A stretch of DNA of 64,000 nt from Acanthosepion esculentum (lineage: Eukaryota; Mollusca; Cephalopoda; Sepiida; Sepiidae): contig OZ038509.1 in assembly GCA_964036315.1 (NCBI GenBank), positions 27,123,022-27,187,021 on the forward strand. The letters run 5' to 3'. The notes beneath the pieces are model-generated. The model searched no databases, was not told the origin of the DNA, and was given only the letters and a program-made list of their open reading frames with translations. The translations under genes and the position numbers were made by a program. Of this stretch, positions 20,711-32,864 are shown piece after piece (the first letter of the stretch is position 1; each line of letters starts with the position of its first letter).

Positions 20711-23700
20711 AAACAAACAAAAAAAATAGTAAAAGAAAAAAGGAAAAAGAAAAAAGTAAAAAAAAAAAGATAAAAAGTAAAAGAAAAAAATAAAAAGAAA
20801 AAAATAGTAAAAGGAAAAAGGAAAAAGAAAAAAGGAAAAAGAAAAATAGTAAAAGAAAAAAGGAAAAATAGTAAAAGGAAAAAGGAAAAATAGTAAAAGG
20901 AAAAAGAAAAATAGTAAAAGGAAAAAGAAAAAAGGAAAAAGAAAAAATAGTAAAATGAAAAAGGAAAAATAGTAAAATGAAAAAGGAAAAATAGTAAAAG
21001 GAAAAAGAAAAATAGTAAAAGGAAAAAGAAAAAAGGAAAAAGAAAAAATAGTAAAATGAAAAAGGAAAAATAGTAAAATGAAAAAGAAAAATAGTAAAAG
21101 GAAAAAGGAAAAATAGTAAAAGGAAAAAGGAAAAAATAGTAAAAGGAAAAAGAAAAATAGTAAAAGGAAAAAGAAAAATAGTAAAAGGAAAAAGAAAAAT
21201 AGTAAAAGGAAAAAGAAAAAAGGAAAAAGGAAAAATAGTAAAAGGAAAAAGGAAAAATAGTAAAATGAAAAAGAAAAATAGTAAAATGAAAAATAGTAAA
21301 ATGAAAAAGAAAAATAGTAAAAGGAAAAAGGAAAAAATAGTAAAAGGAAAAAGAAAAATAGTAAAAGGAAAAAGAAAAATAGTAAAAGGAAAAAGAAAAA
21401 TGGAAAAAGAAAAATAGTAAAAGGAAAAAGGAAAAATAGTAAAAGGAAAAAGAAAAATAGTAAAAGGAAAAAGAAAAAATAGTAAAAGGAAAAAGAAAAA
21501 ATAGTAAAAGGAAAAAGAAAAAATAGTAAAAGGAAAAAGAAAAAATAGTAAAAGGAAAAAGAAAAATAGTAAAAGGAAAAAGAAAAATAGTAAAAGGAAA
21601 ACGAAAAATAGTAAAAGGAAAAAGAAAAAATAGTAAAAGGAAAAAGAAAAAATAGTAAAAGGAAAAAGAAAAAAGAAAAAAGGAAAAAGAAAAAAGGAAA
21701 AAGAAAAAAGGAAAAAGAAAAAAGGAAAAAGAAAAAAGGAAAAAGAAAAATAGTAAAAGGAAAAAGAAAAAATAGTAAAAGGAAAAAGAAAAAATAGTAA
21801 AAGGAAAAAGAAAAATAGTAAAAGGAAAAAGAAAAAATAGTAAAAGGAAAAAGGAAAAATAGTAAAAGGAAAAAGAAAAATAGTAAAAGGAAAAAGAAAA
21901 AATAGTAAAAGGAAAAAGGAAAAATAGTAAAAGGAAAAAGAAAAATAGTAAAAGGAAAAAGAAAAATAGTAAAAGGAAAAAGAAAAAATAGTAAAAGGAA
22001 AAAGAAAAAATAGTAAAAGGAAAAAGAAAAATAGTAAAAGGAAAAAGAAAAAATAGTAAAAGGAAAAAGAAAAATAGTAAAAGGAAAAAGAAAAATAGTA
22101 AAAGGAAAAAGAAAAAATAGTAAAAGGAAAAAGAAAAAATAGTAAAAGGAAAAAGAAAAATAGTAAAAGGAAAAAGGAAAAATAGTAAAAGGAAAAAGAA
22201 AAATAGTAAAAGGAAAAAGAAAAAATAGTAGAAGGAAAAAGAAAAATAGTAAAAGGAAAAAGAAAAATAGTAAAAGGAAAAAGAAAAAATAGTAGAAGGA
22301 AAAAGAAAAATAGTAAAAGGAAAAAGAAAAATAGTAAAAGGAAAAAGGAAAAATAGTAAAAGGAAAAAGAAAAATAGTAAAAGGAAAAAGGAAAAATAGT
22401 AAAAGGAAAAAGAAAAATAGTAAAAGGAAAAAGAAAAATAGTAAAAGGAAAAAGGAAAAATAGTAAAAGGAAAAAGGAAAAATAGTAAAAGGAAAAAGAA
22501 AAATAGTAAAAGGAAAAAGAAAAAATAGTAAAAGGAAAAATAGTAAAAGGAAAAAGAAAAATAGTAAAAGGAAAAAGGAAAAATAGTAAAAGGAAAAAGA
22601 AAAATAGTAAAAGGAAAAAGAAAAATAGTAAAAGGAAAAAGAAAAATAGTAAAAGGAAAAAGGAAAAATAGTAAAAGGAAAAAGGAAAAATAGTAAAAGG
22701 AAAAAGAAAAATAGTAAAAGGAAAAATAGTAAAAGGAAAAAGGAAAAATAGTAAAAGGAAAAAGAAAAATAGTAAAAGGAAAAAGAAAAATAGTAAAAGG
22801 AAAAAGGAAAAATAGTAAAAGGAAAAAGAAAAATAGTAAAAGGAAAAAGAAAAATAGTAAAAGGAAAAATAGTAAAAGGAAAAAGGAAAATAGTAAAAGG
22901 AAAAAGAAAAATAGTAAAAGGAAAAAGAAAAAAGGAAAAAGAAAAATAGTAAAAGGAAAAAGAAAAATAGTAAAGGGAAAAAGAAAAATAGTAAAAGGAA
23001 AAAGAAAAAATAGTAGAAGGAAAAAGAAAAATAGTAAAAGGAAAAAGGAAAGATAGTAAAAGGAAAAAGGAAAAATAGTAAAAGGAAAAAGGAAAAATAG
23101 TAAAAGGAAAAAGAAAAATAGTAAAAGGAAAAAGAAAAAATAGTAAAAGGAAAAATAGTAAAAGGAAAAAGAAAAATAGTAAAAGGAAAAAGAAAAATAG
23201 TAAAAGAAAAAAGGAAAAAGAAAAAAGAAAAATAGTAAAAGGAAAAAGAAAAATAGTAAAAGGAAAAAGAAAAATAGTAAAAGGAAAAAGAAAAAAGGAA
23301 AAAGAAAAATAGTAAAAGGAAAAAGAAAAATAGTAAAAGGAAAAAGAAAAATAGTAAAAGGAAAAAGGAAAAATAGTAAAAGGAAAAAGGAAAAATAGTA
23401 AAAGGAAAAAGAAAAATAGTAAAAGGAAAAAGGAAAAATAGTAAAAGGAAAAAGAAAAAATAGTAGAAGGAAAAAGAAAAATAGTAAAAGGAAAAAGGAA
23501 AGATAGTAAAAGGAAAAAGGAAAAATAGTAAAAGGAAAAAGGAAAAATAGTAAAAGGAAAAAGAAAAAATAGTAAAAGGAAAAAGGAAAAATAGTAAAAG
23601 GAAAAAGAAAAATAGTAAAAGGAAAAAGAAAAATAGTAAAAGGAAAAAGGAAAAATAGTAAAAGGAAAAAGAAAAATAGTAAAAGGAAAAAGGAAAAATA

Positions 23701-25735
23701 GTAAAAGGAAAAAGGAAAATAGTAAAAGGAAAAAGAAAAATAGTAAAAGGAAAAAGAAAAAAGGAAAAAGAAAAATAGTAAAAGGAAAAAGAAAAATAGT
23801 AAAAGGAAAAAGAAAAAAGGAAAAAGAAAAATAGTAAAAGGAAAAAGAAAAATAGTAAAAGGAAAAAGAAAAATAGTAAAAGGAAAAAGAAAAATAGTAA
23901 AAGGAAAAAGAAAAATAGTAAAAGGAAAAAGAAAAAATAGTAAAAGGAAAAAGAAAAAATAGTAAAAGGAAAAAGAAAAATAGTAAAAGGAAAAAGGAAA
24001 AATAGTAAAAGGAAAAAGAAAAATAGTAAAAGGAAAAAGAAAAAATAGTAGAAGGAAAAAGAAAAATAGTAAAAGGAAAAAGAAAAATAGTAAAAGGAAA
24101 AAGAAAAAATAGTAGAAGGAAAAAGAAAAATAGTAAAAGGAAAAAGAAAAATAGTAAAAGGAAAAAGGAAAAATAGTAAAAGGAAAAAGAAAAATAGTAA
24201 AAGGAAAAAGGAAAAATAGTAAAAGGAAAAAGAAAAATAGTAAAAGGAAAAAGAAAAATAGTAAAAGGAAAAAGGAAAAATAGTAAAAGGAAAAAGGAAA
24301 AATAGTAAAAGGAAAAAGAAAAATAGTAAAAGGAAAAAGAAAAAATAGTAAAAGGAAAAATAGTAAAAGGAAAAAGAAAAATAGTAAAAGGAAAAAGGAA
24401 AAATAGTAAAAGGAAAAAGAAAAATAGTAAAAGGAAAAAGAAAAATAGTAAAAGGAAAAAGGAAAAATAGTAAAAGGAAAAAGGAAAAATAGTAAAAGGA
24501 AAAAGAAAAATAGTAAAAGGAAAAATAGTAAAAGGAAAAAGGAAAAATAGTAAAAGGAAAAAGAAAAATAGTAAAAGGAAAAAGAAAAATAGTAAAAGGA
24601 AAAAGGAAAAATAGTAAAAGGAAAAAGAAAAATAGTAAAAGGAAAAAGAAAAATAGTAAAAGGAAAAATAGTAAAAGGAAAAAGGAAAATAGTAAAAGGA
24701 AAAAGAAAAATAGTAAAAGGAAAAAGAAAAAAGGAAAAAGAAAAATAGTAAAAGGAAAAAGAAAAATAGTAAAGGGAAAAAGAAAAATAGTAAAAGGAAA
24801 AAGAAAAAATAGTAGAAGGAAAAAGAAAAATAGTAAAAGGAAAAAGGAAAGATAGTAAAAGGAAAAAGGAAAAATAGTAAAAGGAAAAAGGAAAAATAGT
24901 AAAAGGAAAAAGAAAAATAGTAAAAGGAAAAAGAAAAAATAGTAAAAGGAAAAATAGTAAAAGGAAAAAGAAAAATAGTAAAAGGAAAAAGAAAAATAGT
25001 AAAAGAAAAAAGGAAAAAGAAAAAAGAAAAATAGTAAAAGGAAAAAGAAAAATAGTAAAAGGAAAAAGAAAAATAGTAAAAGGAAAAAGAAAAAAGGAAA
25101 AAGAAAAATAGTAAAAGGAAAAAGAAAAATAGTAAAAGGAAAAAGGAAAAATAGTAAAAGGAAAAAGGAAAAATAGTAAAAGGAAAAAGAAAAATAGTAA
25201 AAGGAAAAAGAAAAATAGTAAAAGGAAAAAGAAAAATAGTAAAAGGAAAAAGAAAAAAGGAAAAAGAAAAATAGTAAAAGGAAAAAGAAAAATAGTAAAA
25301 GGAAAAAGAAAAATAGTAAAAGGAAAAAGAAAAATAGTAAAAGGAAAAAGAAAAATAGTAAAAAGAAAAATAGTAAAAGGAAAAAGAAAAATAGTAAAAA
25401 GAAAAATAGTAAAAGGAAAAAGAAAAATAGTAAAAGGAAAAAGAAAAATAGTAAAAGAAAAAAGGAAAAAGAAAAAAGGAAAAAGAAAAATAGTAAAAGA
25501 AAAAAGGAAAAAGAAAAAGGAAAAAGAAAAATAGTAAAAGGAAAAAGAAAAATAGTAAAAGGAAAAAGGAAAAATAGTAAAAGGAAAAAGGAAAAATAGT
25601 AAAAGGAAAAAGAAAAATAGTAAAAGAAAAAAGGAAAAAGAAAAAAGGAAAAAGAAAAATAGTAAAAGGAAAAAGAAAAAAGGAAAAAGAAAAAAGGAAA
25701 AAGAAAAATAGTAAAAGAAAAAAGAAAAAGTAAAT
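20711..25735 (+). repeat. 5-kb purine-rich tandem array, 21/22-bp unit
   Basis: About 230 tandem units built from AAAAGGAAAAAG (or AAAAGGAAAAAGG) blocks ending in AAAAATAGT. Rare variants are TAGTAGAAGG, TAAAGGGAAA, GGAAAGATAGT and GAAAAATGG. The plus strand has essentially no C, so the minus strand (the HTRA2 RNA sense) has no AG dinucleotide and consists of U-rich and CU-rich blocks separated by UACUA. All three minus-strand frames are open for about 1700 codons of Phe/Leu/Tyr/Ser/Pro only. That is a consequence of composition, not a gene. Marker variants reveal an internal duplication offset by about 1.8 kb. Confidence 0.97.
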
Positions 25736-26005
25736 ACCAAAACAAAAACAAAAAAAGAAAGAAATAAAAAGCAAAAAAATAGAATGAAAAAAAAAAGAAA
25801 AAACAGAAAATCACTATAAAAAAAAAAGAAAGTGAGAAGAAAGACTAGCCTAAAAAAATTTATATATTGAGATGAATTATAATTGGGTGTTGAAAATATT
25901 TATGGTCAGATTTTGGAATGTGGGCCAGGCTGAGAACTTTTCAGCAACCTCTTCATATGTTGTGTCCCCCACCCAAGCCCTCTATAATATGAAACTGACA
26001 CTTAC
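25736..26005. other. Array edge and intron 2 5' end
   Basis: A-rich to 25860, then ordinary intron sequence up to the exon 2 donor. Confidence 0.5.
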
Positions 26006-26198
26006 CACATTGATTTTGATAGCAGCTAAATCCGAGACAGGATCAACCAACAAAACTTTTCCCTCGACTTTTGTTCCATCTTGAAGTTTAACGATTACCT
26101 TGTGCCGATTGACAACAACATGTGCATTTGTTAAAATCAGTCCATCTTCTTTCACAATGAATCCAGAGCCATTTGATAAAACAGTATAATATGGATGC
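26006..26198 (-). CDS. HTRA2: HTRA2 exon 2: catalytic His and Asp
   Basis: Second exon, bounded by the acceptor TTTTGACTAG|GCATCC and the donor AATGTG|GTAAGT. Joined to exon 1 it completes an Arg codon and reads in frame through residues 126-190. It contains NGSGFIVKEDGLILTNAHVV, with catalytic His at residue 152, and DPVSDLAAIKI, with catalytic Asp at residue 182. The 30-residue His-Asp spacing equals that in human HTRA2. All positions expected to be conserved in the chymotrypsin-fold N-terminal barrel are present and there is no stop or frameshift, so this looks like a functional exon. It ends in phase 0. Intron 1 upstream is 6.7 kb and intron 2 downstream is 18.3 kb. Confidence 0.95.
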
Positions 26199-26339
26199 CT
26201 AGTCAAAATGAAAAAGTAAAAGAGTTTAGCAACAATGCATATTTCCATAATGCAATAAAAACAGGTATTAAAAAAAAAGAGGTAAGAAAAAAGAGGTTAG
26301 AACAAAAAGTTTTGAAATTACTAGCGAGAGGGGGGATAG

Positions 26340-26395
26340 AAAGGAGGAGAGTAAAAATAAGGAAAAAGAAAAAAGTAAAAAAAAGAAAGAAACTT
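26340..26395 (+). repeat. Short polypurine patch in intron 1
   Basis: GGAAAAAGAAAAAAGTAAAA, close to exon 2 and similar to the intron 2 array unit. Confidence 0.8.
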
Positions 26396-26648
26396 AATCG
26401 GTTTTTCTTTCCTCTCACATCAAAGCTTTATCAAAAACTGGGAAATGTGAAAAAGTAAATAAATTCAGAAACACCAAAAACAGATCTTTGCATGTATGTA
26501 TACAGAAGAATGTATGTTCATCCAATTCAATATTTGTGATTTTTACCCATCCACCATTGAAAATCTGCCATCTACCATCAATTTAGCTAAAGATTACTGT
26601 CCTATTAGTGATAACGAGATATAAATCATAAAGCAGGTGTAAAAACCT

Positions 26649-27600
26649 ATGTTATATCATAATGGTTGTCTATGGACTAAAAGAAACAACACAGAATTTA
26701 ATATTGCTATGGGTGTGTTTGATTCTGCTAAGGCATGCAAGCTAGTTGGAATTTTGCTATTGTGGCAATTAAGATTTCTTTTTGACATTAAGGACACCAG
26801 ACTTTATAGAGATGCCAGTGTAATTCTCCCCTGTAAAACAAGTCCAAGAAACAGACTCATTGAGAATGGAACTGGTTGAATTCTTCAAAGATCACAAACT
26901 AAAAATTACCACAACCACAAATGCTAAAGTGATCAACTTTCTCAATGTGACCATGGACTTCTGTAACTGCTTATTACAAACCATATACCAAAGACCTACA
27001 CAACCACAAATACATTAATAATGAATCCAATTATCCACCTACTGTTTTAATTATTTTTCATAAATCCATCCAAGTTAGATTATATATTAACTCCTGCAAT
27101 AAGGAAATATTTGATAATAAAATTAAATATATAAAAGCATTAGAACTAAGCAACCATAAAGTCAATATAGAATATTTAGGAAAAAAAAGACCCCACTCAT
27201 AATTGTAATGTTCAAATGAATATTGTAAGAATTTTCATAAATTTAATTCATAAACACTTTAATCATTAATATCAAAGATTTTTTTAATAAAAATAATGTA
27301 AAGATCAGCTATAGATGCATTAGAAACATTGAAAAATCAATATCCTATCATGATTGTTAATATCATTAACATTATAGTTATCAAGCCTATGCAAGAGCAA
27401 TGGCCAAAAGCCATTTTCAGCTAAATATATCTGAGAAAAACAACTGGTTTAGATAAAAGACAATAGTGTGGGAATACATTGGAGAAAGCAAGACTTGGTC
27501 TTAAAATAAACAATCTCTTAAACAAAATTCCCAGCCCAAAGCATTAAGCAAAGACAAAGGACATTGTAAAGTTTATCATGAATCATTTGAATTGTTTTAA
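26649..27600 (+). pseudogene. Penelope-like RT element remnant (tentative)
   Basis: Plus-strand fragments in shifting frames read WTKRNNTEFNIAMGVFDSAK, LYRDASVILPCKTSPRN (where LYRDDG is the RT motif C equivalent), then KITTTTNAKVINFLNVTMDF, SNYPPTV and VKISYRCIRNIEKSI. The order matches a family of invertebrate RT proteins that end in a GIY-YIG domain. YIGESKT near 27478 may be a trace of that domain. The catalytic DD is lost (RDAS) and stops are frequent. It lies in HTRA2 intron 1, antisense. The clade assignment is from memory of the motif order and needs a search. Confidence 0.6.
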
Positions 27601-28200
27601 CATCCCTGAGTAATTTAACAGGAGTGTATAAGAATAAAATTTAGAAAACTAAGTCAATGTTTATAAGGATTACAAAAAAAAATAAAATAAAAAACTTATA
27701 TATAGACAACTATGGACTGTCTAAGTACAAAAAGGAAATGACTAAAAAGCAAAAAAAAATAAATAAAAAAAAATTTTTTTTTTATAACTGACTTGGCTGC
27801 TTGACACATCAATCTTCCTCTCCTCCATGTTGCCTTGTGTGAAACTTAGTAAATATCAAGACCATAGGCTTCAATTTAGAGATTTGATTTCTTTGTAAAA
27901 AAAAAAATAAAAAAATAAATTTTCATAAAATTTGAATAGGTTTAAAAAAATGTGTCCCTCGCCCTTCTACACTTCTGTAGTAGCAGTATTGAGCTTCACC
28001 TACCCAGCAATTGCATACAAAGTCAATCAATTTTAAGGTTATCAGGGCCTGTTCTAGTTCCTCTCTGGGGAAGAGAAGAAAACTCAACCATATATTTTAT
28101 TTTCTATCAGCTACTTGACAAGATGATATACAGAGTGCGATGTATAAATTGTTGCCATTTTATATTTTTTTAATTTCATGCATGCACATTGTCTTTGATT
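27601..28200. other. Intron 1 sequence, no gene seen
   Basis: A-rich with TATAAT patches. A short open frame at 27952-28173 has no recognisable content. Confidence 0.35.
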
Positions 28201-28239
28201 TTATCAACTGCACAGTACAGTAGGGTCAGTTGGGCACCG

Positions 28240-28870
28240 TACAGTGAGAAAAAGAACATCATGACAAAATTCACTCTGCCAGAAATTTGGAAATGACATG
28301 CTGTACTGCTTGGCATTTATGCTGGCAGCTCCAATACAAACATTTCAGTGTGTTTGGGTATCAATCTGAGGACAGTGCAGAGAATTCGGAAAGAGTAGAA
28401 TGATATATCCAGTCAACATCATGATGTTTGGAGTGATCACTAGTGATGGCAATGTTACACCTCCATTCATCTTCCCACAGGGACTCAGAGTCAACACAGT
28501 GGCCTACATCAAATGCCTTGAGGAGGAAGTACTACCCTGGGTCAAGAGAGTTGCTGCTGGAAGACCCAACGTCTGGCAGCAAGACTCTGCATCATGCCAC
28601 ACAAGCAGGAGAATCCAGTCATGGCTGTCAGACAATTTCCGTGCCACATCACCCCTTACATCTGGCCACCTAACTCCCCAGACTGTAACCCCCTTGATTA
28701 TTATGCGTGTAGCACAGTTAAGCAAGAGATCAACAAAACTCCTAGTAACACCAAAGATGAAATGAAAGCAAGGATTATGGCAGCATTCACCAACTTAAAA
28801 AAGGAGACCATCCAGAAGAGTTGCAGGAGATTCTGAAGTGGTCTGGAGGTCGTGGTTGAAGCCAATGGCA
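28240..28870 (+). pseudogene. Tc1/mariner-superfamily transposase, deleted and frameshifted
   Basis: The N-terminal helix-turn-helix remnant reads HAVLLGIYAGSSNTNISVCL and LRTVQRIRKE (about 28300-28398). It is fused directly to the catalytic part: IMMFGVITSDGNVTPPFIFP (from 28400), VLPWVKR, VWQQDSASCHTSRRIQSWLS (second Asp region), and, after a frame change near 28640, YIWPPNSPDCNPLDYYACST (third acidic region, SPDxNPLDYY) and ARIMAAFTNLKKETIQKSCR. The FIEANGDFIE-like ending is at about 28850. The first catalytic Asp segment is missing, so this copy cannot code for an active enzyme. It lies in HTRA2 intron 1. Confidence 0.75.
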
Positions 28871-29083
28871 ATTTTATTGAATAAATTTACTCTTTAGTAT
28901 TTCAAGATATTTTTATGTAATTTTGGTAAAATAAGATGTCAGTGTTATTTTCATTTTTGCATAATTTAGATGACAATTTATCCATTGCCCCTCTTAAATA
29001 TACTTTGCAACAGTGTCTCTTACTTTTTTTTTCTTTTTTTTAAAAATTAAACAAATAAATTCAACAATTCATATCAGGGAAAG

Positions 29084-29455
29084 CTACCCCAACTCCACAC
29101 GCATCCCATCAGTGAATATGAGGCAAATTAATTTTAATGCAAGAAAAATGCGCTTCTCCCAGTGGGCATCTTTGGGGTTGATGCCATCCTCATTGGTCAT
29201 AGCCTGACAACAGGCCTGGCCTGCTTCATGCCTTCTGTACTCATCCCTCATCACATAATGGCCTCTTTCATGTTCTTCAGTTTGAGATCTCTGACGTACA
29301 TTAACTAACTGTATAAAAACATATGGTTTTCTTGTCACGTCATACAAAATAGGAAACGAGAAACATGCTGAAAACAGAAAAATGTTGGCAAACCTTTTGG
29401 CATACTTCAACAAATATTGTACCTTGTTTAATTTTATCTTATGTGAATATGACAT
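29084..29455 (-). other. Unrecognised 123-codon open frame
   Basis: An open frame with a charged middle (EEHERGHYVMRDEYRRHEAG) and hydrophobic ends. No family was recognised and no splice-site context supports it. It could be a transposon fragment or chance. It is listed because the stretch is less AT-rich than its surroundings. Confidence 0.2.
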
Positions 29456-29503
29456 GAAATTGAGCCGCCATGCAGTGTTAATTCACATGTCCACATACAA
29501 ACA

Positions 29504-29678
29504 CTATATATAAGCAATATACACAATATCTTACATTAATTGCACAACTTGGAGTATTTTTTAAATATTTTCATTTATGAAAATAAATATTATAAATCCA
29601 GCACTTGAAATTTTCTTCAGCATGAAACTCCGAGTTGTGCAATTAATGCAAGATATCATGCATATTGCTTAATATATG
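29504..29678. repeat. Palindromic element P4
   Basis: Left arm 29504-29565 (ATTAATTGCACAACTTGGAG) and right arm 29627-29678 (CTCCGAGTTGTGCAATTAAT) with a 60-nt AT-rich loop. Confidence 0.85.
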
Positions 29679-29769
29679 ACTCTTCGGCAGAATTGAGTCC
29701 TGTCAGTCACCGTGTGTTTATCTAAATCTAAAAATAAATACGCTAAAATTCACCTTCATCCCTGCCGTG

Positions 29770-29896
29770 CGCTGAAGGCTTAGTGGTAGAATTTCCGACT
29801 GATGCCAATTCAGTCGGGTTTTGATCCTAGCTAGAGGCAACCGGACGTCTAGCCACACTGAAGAGCTGTGATACAGCGAAACAGTGTCTGTGGATG
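29770..29896 (+). mobile_element. tRNA-derived SINE ending in (TA)n
   Basis: AGGCTTAGTGGTAGAATTTC (A-box) and, 40 bp on, GGGTTTTGATCCTAGC (B-box, degenerate) make a tRNA-like head. The short body ends at the (TA)n at 29899. Confidence 0.6.
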
Positions 29897-29898
<2 letters not shown>

Positions 29899-29953
<55 letters not shown>

Positions 29954-29971
29954 TATATATATATATATACA
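29899..29971. repeat. (TA)n microsatellite
   Basis: Long TA run with one ACTA interruption. Confidence 0.97.
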
Positions 29972-30335
29972 CACTATTTACATTATTCAGACTATTGTCC
30001 TCATCTTTGTTGCCATATTTATTACATTTCGGCTGTTGTATGCTTCAGCCTTCTTCAGGGGGTTGGAATGTCAAACTGAACCCTTTATTTTGGTCACTGG
30101 GGTAGATTGTTCTAGTTCCACATGCCACATGGATGTCAGTTATCAGTTATCTCCTGTTAATTCCCGTATGAAAGTTCTCCACTGCCTTAACTGTGTATTG
30201 AACTCACACTCTTTGGGTCCTGTCACTGGATCTAACACCTTTATCCACTGTGCCATGTGTCCTAACGTTGTAATAAATATGGTGACAAAGATGAGGACAA
30301 TAGTCTGAATAATGTAAATAGTGTACATAATACCT
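29972..30335 (-). mobile_element. TIR-bounded SINE composite, copy 1
   Basis: The ends are about 58-bp inverted copies: ACATTATTCAGACTATTGTC at 29980 and GACAATAGTCTGAATAATGT at 30297. Between them, on the minus strand, lies a tRNA-like head (GGCACAGTGGATAAAGGTG, then GTGAGTTCAATACACAG) and a body with TAGAACAATCTACCCCAG. The same family occurs at 47690-48410. Confidence 0.7.
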
Positions 30336-30342
30336 CATCTCA

Positions 30343-30398
<56 letters not shown>
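30343..30398. repeat. (TA)n microsatellite
   Basis: About 27 TA dinucleotides. A shorter (TA)n(CA)n follows at 30499-30543, beside another TCTCTGATATTGAGCAC motif at 30556. Confidence 0.97.
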
Positions 30399-30402
<4 letters not shown>

Positions 30403-30497
30403 TATTTCTGTTACTTTAATACATTGAGCACTGTTTTTTTTTTACACTACTAGAGCATTTATGTTTTTGTATATCTACGTATATTTAGCCATTCGGT

Positions 30498-30543
<46 letters not shown>

Positions 30544-30778
30544 TATACATACACTATCTCTGATATTGAGCACTCTTCCCCATCCCCTATAAATATAGAA
30601 AATTTTAAACTGTGCGTGTGTGTGTATGTGTGAGAGAGATGGATGAGAATTCGACGGAATAGTATTTTAAACAATTTTAAAAATTACTTTGCCATATTTC
30701 ACCAATAAACCAACGTCATCATTGGGAAAAATTTATTCTCTGAAAACGTTGGGTCATCCTCGAAACAGTGAGTGAATG

Positions 30779-30820
30779 AGAGAAAGAGAGAGAGAGAGTG
30801 TGTGTGTGTGTGTGTGTGTC
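30779..30820. repeat. (GA)n(GT)n microsatellite
   Basis: GA repeats followed by GT repeats. Confidence 0.97.
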
Positions 30821-31052
30821 GTAATGGTTATCAGCGATGAAAACAGAATCAGCAAATTTTGTTTCTTTCACATTTTTACCGGATTTAACAAATGCTTCGG
30901 GAGATTTAAATTTACAGTGTAAAAATAGTGTTCAAAATTGAGATTTTAATGAATTTAAAAAGTGTGTTGGGGTAGATTTTTTTTTTATATTTTACTGAAT
31001 TTTTTCTTAAAAATAAAAATAAAAATAATCTTTTCATAAATAAATAAATTAT

Positions 31053-31143
31053 CGGATTTCAATAAAACTTTTAATTATCCGTTTATTAATGAATTTATTA
31101 AATTCATCAATAAACGGATAATTGAAATTTTATTGAAATCCGG
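31053..31143. repeat. Palindrome P5, about 43-bp arms
   Basis: CGGATTTCAATAAAACTTTT and its complement frame an almost loop-free inverted repeat containing ATTATCCGTTTATT. It is not flanked by (TA)n. Confidence 0.93.
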
Positions 31144-32864
31144 ATAGATTTTTTAAAATCTGGGTGTACTGTAAGTGTAGTGCATCTCTAAAAAACATTA
31201 TGTTATTCAATTGCTACTAAAAACGATTTAAAACTATTTGGTTCTATTGGACAGTGTTTTTTGTTTTAAGAATTTTCTTCTTTCGAAGGACAAAAACAAA
31301 ACAAAAAACAAGATACAATTTAGTTCTGTTAACTAACAGAACTAACAGGTTTTAAATTTCGATCATTTTTATCGACATATGTCAACTTGTTTTGGAAAAT
31401 GCATGCCAGGAAAACACTTGTTTCGACAACTTTAATCTGGCAAATTGAACAGTTTATGAAGTTTTGCCTGGCACAAGGGCATAATTGTGGCGCTCATAGC
31501 CGGCGGAAACGAACTCATGGCAGTCTGTATTACTAGTTAGTTAGTATGTTGTTGTTATTGTTATGTTAACTAACACACTGCAAGCCACCCAAAATATTTT
31601 GAGCTTAGTCTGGGATAAGGTCACAAATATGGAGCACCCAGTGATTGACAAGTTGTGATAAAAAATGCATTGTTACTAATTAAGATACAATGTACTAGAC
31701 AACAACAAATATAATTGTTTATTTCTTTAAAAAAAATCTTAGAATAGTTTTACTTTTGCAACTCTCTTTAAAAATATCGTTGCTAATGAGAAAAAAAAAG
31801 TTTTAAAAAAAGTCCCATAAAGATTAAGTTTAAAAAATTACAATAACCTTAGTTCCTCATGAAATTTCACCTTTTTATTGCATAATCTTTCTTCAGAGAT
31901 TTTTTTATTGCATCAGAAAACAGTTTTTTTATTCCCCGAAAATAAATAAGTAAAAAGTAAAAAAAAAAGTTTGTTTTTGAATTTTTTTTAATTGATAAAA
32001 AACAAGTGTTCGCGAACAGTTTTCAAAGAAAATAAAACTATTTTTAAGTAAAATTACTCAACAAGTCATTATATTCTTGATACTTAAAGAAGGTCATCTT
32101 AGAAAGAATCTTCATCAAATATCGCTCGGTTAATAAATTAAAAAAGCATCTTCTTTTATGTGCCGTGTCCCTTCAGGACGTAGGCGATCATGGCTCTCGA
32201 TTTCCTCCTGTCCCTTGTAGTTTTAAGTATGAGGTGGGATTTCATTTTTGTTTTAATTTTCCCCCGCCCCACTAGAAACTAAAATGGTAGGTAATTAAAT
32301 TACACACAAGTTTGGTGACAAAGCAACACTTGAGAGAGAACAAAAGAAAAAGTTAATTTTATTTGTGTTCTTAGAAAAAAAAACATTGAGAAAAGTTTGA
32401 AAAATAATTGTATTTTGAAAAGTTGAGTATTAAAAAAAAGTTTAATTTAAAATAAATTAAAAAGTTCTGACAGAAGATAGCCAACTTTTAAAAGTCTACC
32501 CTCTCCGAATACAGCGAGTGTCGATAAAACAATTCCTTCATTTAATTATAAATTTTCTGAAAGGATTTTTTTTTTACAATAAAACTTCATTCTGTACAAG
32601 GCCCAAGAGCCACTTGAGGTAAAATTTTTACCGTAAAAAGGGTTATGAATAATTTAATTGTGCACTTGTACAAAAAAAAAAAAAAAAAGTTACAAAATTA
32701 TTCAACTGAATTTGACGGTTTTAAACGGGAACCAGACACCGGCAAGATTACTTCAATACTACAGATAAGATTTTTTTTTTAATAATTAAAATTTCAGTGA
32801 ATTTATACTTGAAAACTAACTTCGTGTTTAAAAGAAAGTAAAAAAGAAAGCGAATAAACCTTAC
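31144..32864. other. Intron 1 5' portion, no gene
   Basis: AT-rich. A more GC-rich island at 32155-32225 (GTGCCGTGTCCCTTCAGGAC) looks like a fragment of a dispersed repeat. Another at 31480-31530 is unassigned. Confidence 0.4.

Noticed and set aside
20648..25814. Three overlapping minus-strand open frames of about 1700 codons (Phe/Leu/Tyr/Ser/Pro only)
   Set aside because: They are open because the array has almost no C on the plus strand and its TAGT spacers happen to give no stop on the minus strand. All three frames are equally open, the composition is not protein-like, and they lie inside an intron.
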